Assembly (NCBI GenBank): GCA_024276605.1
Contig: JAJRWX010000085.1
Span: forward strand, 1 to 64,000
DNA length: 64,000 nucleotides
Direction of reading: 5' to 3'
Source: Planctomycetota bacterium
Lineage (GTDB): Bacteria; Planctomycetota; Phycisphaerae; UBA1845
Shown here: in pieces, positions 62,998-64,000 of the stretch
How positions within the stretch are numbered: position 1 is the stretch's first letter
Layout of the letters: every line of letters starts with the position of its first letter
Position numbers and translations under genes: made by a program
The notes under the pieces: model-generated
What the model was told of the DNA's origin: nothing
Database searches by the model: none
The model's input: the letters and a program-made list of their open reading frames with translations, nothing else

Positions 62998-64000
62998 ATG
63001 AGCACAATCTCCATCCCGATTGCAAGTCATACAGCTATACATCCCACTCACCCCAAAGGGGTCAAAGCGCGCGTACTGCTGACAAGTGTGTTCGGGCCCT
63101 ACGCCCAAGATGATGAGTACGGGAGCCGGGTGCTCAATCCCATGGAATTATATCACAATCAGGTGACGCGTGTACAAGAAGCATTCTCACTCCGGATGTT
63201 CCATCGTTCGTGGGGCATCATGCTGATTCAGGCCAATATTTCTGCGCCTTGTACGTTGCTTGATTTCCCGACGCGCGATCGGTTCATCGAAGAGATATCG
63301 AGCAACCATTACGACGTCATCGGGATCACTTCGATCATTCCGAATATCCTCAAAGTGCAACATATGTGCGAACTGATTCGCCAACACCTGCCCGAGGCAG
63401 ACATCGTCATCGGTGGACACGTGGCCAACGTGCCCGACCTCGACCAGCGCATCGATGCGGACCATATTGTCCAAGGTGAAGGTATTCAGTGGATGCGCCG
63501 GTTCCTAGGCGATGATGAAAGTGCACCGGTCAACCATCCCGACATTATCTCGGGTATTGGTACACGATCCTTGGGCGTACTTGCTCGGGACAAACCGGGT
63601 GACGTAGCCGCTACGTTGATTCCCTCCGTCGGTTGTCCGATGGGATGCAACTTCTGCTCGACCTCAGCCATGTTTGGTGGAAAGGGTAAATTCTTCCACT
63701 TCTATGAGACGGGTGATGAGTTGTTTGACGTCATGTGCCGGCTCGAGAAAAACTTGCACGTCCGATCGTTTTTTGTGATGGACGAGAACTTCCTGCTCCA
63801 TCGCAAACGGGCGCTGCGGTTATTGGAACTGATGATTGAGAACAACAAGTCCTGGGCCTTGTACGTCTTCAGTTCGGTCAAAGTGCTACGTTCTTATACC
63901 ATGGACCAACTTGTGGGTCTGGGCATCTCTTGGGTTTGGATGGGCATCGAGGGTGAAGATTCGCAATACGATAAGGTTGGCAATACAGACACGCTTTCCC
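62998..64000 (+). CDS. B12-binding domain radical SAM protein (partial, runs off the window)
   Basis: 334 codons visible with no stop before the window end. The N-terminal part is a cobalamin-binding Rossmann-like domain (VLLTSVFGPY near the start; YDVIGITSIIPNILKVQHM and ADIVIGGHVAN). The radical SAM motif GCPMGCNFCST carries the CxxxCxxC cluster at about residue 215. VWMGIEGED near the end fits the SAM-binding barrel. It belongs to the BchE-like class of cobalamin-dependent radical SAM enzymes, often methyltransferases or cyclases; the substrate is unknown. AAGGAGGT gives a strong start at 62998. Confidence 0.9.
   Translation, partial: MSTISIPIASHTAIHPTHPKGVKARVLLTSVFGPYAQDDEYGSRVLNPMELYHNQVTRVQEAFSLRMFHRSWGIMLIQANISAPCTLLDFPTRDRFIEEISSNHYDVIGITSIIPNILKVQHMCELIRQHLPEADIVIGGHVANVPDLDQRIDADHIVQGEGIQWMRRFLGDDESAPVNHPDIISGIGTRSLGVLARDKPGDVAATLIPSVGCPMGCNFCSTSAMFGGKGKFFHFYETGDELFDVMCRLEKNLHVRSFFVMDENFLLHRKRALRLLELMIENNKSWALYVFSSVKVLRSYTMDQLVGLGISWVWMGIEGEDSQYDKVGNTDTLS

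Overview
The window looks like one stretch of a planctomycete chromosome, most likely class Phycisphaerae. The evidence is indirect: a long membrane-anchored Ser/Thr kinase with TPR-like repeats, several TPR proteins, a secreted protein ending in a planctomycete-style dockerin-like domain, flagellins with the DDPAGL variant of the flagellin signature, frequent TTG/GTG starts, and mid-range GC content by eye. No rRNA or tRNA gene, CRISPR array or complete insertion sequence with a transposase was seen.

Layout. 0-8.3 kb: tyrosine recombinase, queF, a GT39-like membrane glycosyltransferase with TPRs, two parS sites with an orphan parB, mobA, and a small lipoprotein. 8.3-12.6 kb: ileS and cysC. 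12.7-21.7 kb: a metallophosphoesterase lipoprotein, a GGDEF diguanylate cyclase, a GT2 glycosyltransferase, a 955-aa secreted protein and an unknown exported protein. 22-29 kb: an apparent operon encoding a von Willebrand A (VWA) protein with a TonB-like membrane anchor, a TPR protein, ExbB, two ExbD proteins and a large TPR protein. 29-32.7 kb: an isochorismatase-family hydrolase, two zinc-ribbon membrane proteins (one with a Nudix-like domain) and ComF. 32.8-39 kb: an ArsR/AHSA1 pair and an RND efflux pair. 39-42.6 kb: citrate synthase, a small lipoprotein, a GarR-type dehydrogenase and a gamma carbonic anhydrase. 43-47 kb: the Ser/Thr kinase, a small conserved protein and a histidine kinase. 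47.5-56.4 kb (minus strand): TPR proteins, fliS, fliD and two flagellins. 57-64 kb: an HDOD protein, thiC, an AAA ATPase/TOPRIM-like pair that resembles a split OLD-type defence system, and the start of a B12-binding radical SAM protein.

The intergenic DNA is unusually rich in short palindromic repeats. At least four families (called A to D here) often share the outer arm GGGTGGCATGG or a relative. Family A has TAGTGCTG-type inverted ends and abuts or enters genes: the parB stop codon lies inside one copy, and another copy supplies the probable start codon of a TPR gene. Family C has two hairpin units in inverted orientation, and the hairpin arms vary between copies while staying complementary. 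A separate 325-bp element has 15-bp inverted ends and an exact 9-bp target duplication inside a family B repeat.

The strongest leads are: (1) the VWA/ExbB/ExbD/TPR operon, whose VWA protein carries the TonB-type SxxxH motif in its membrane helix; (2) the ATPase/TOPRIM pair; (3) two apparent small RNA genes, one with a near-consensus promoter; and (4) the repeat families and their effect on genes. All functional calls come from reading sequence motifs. No database search was run.
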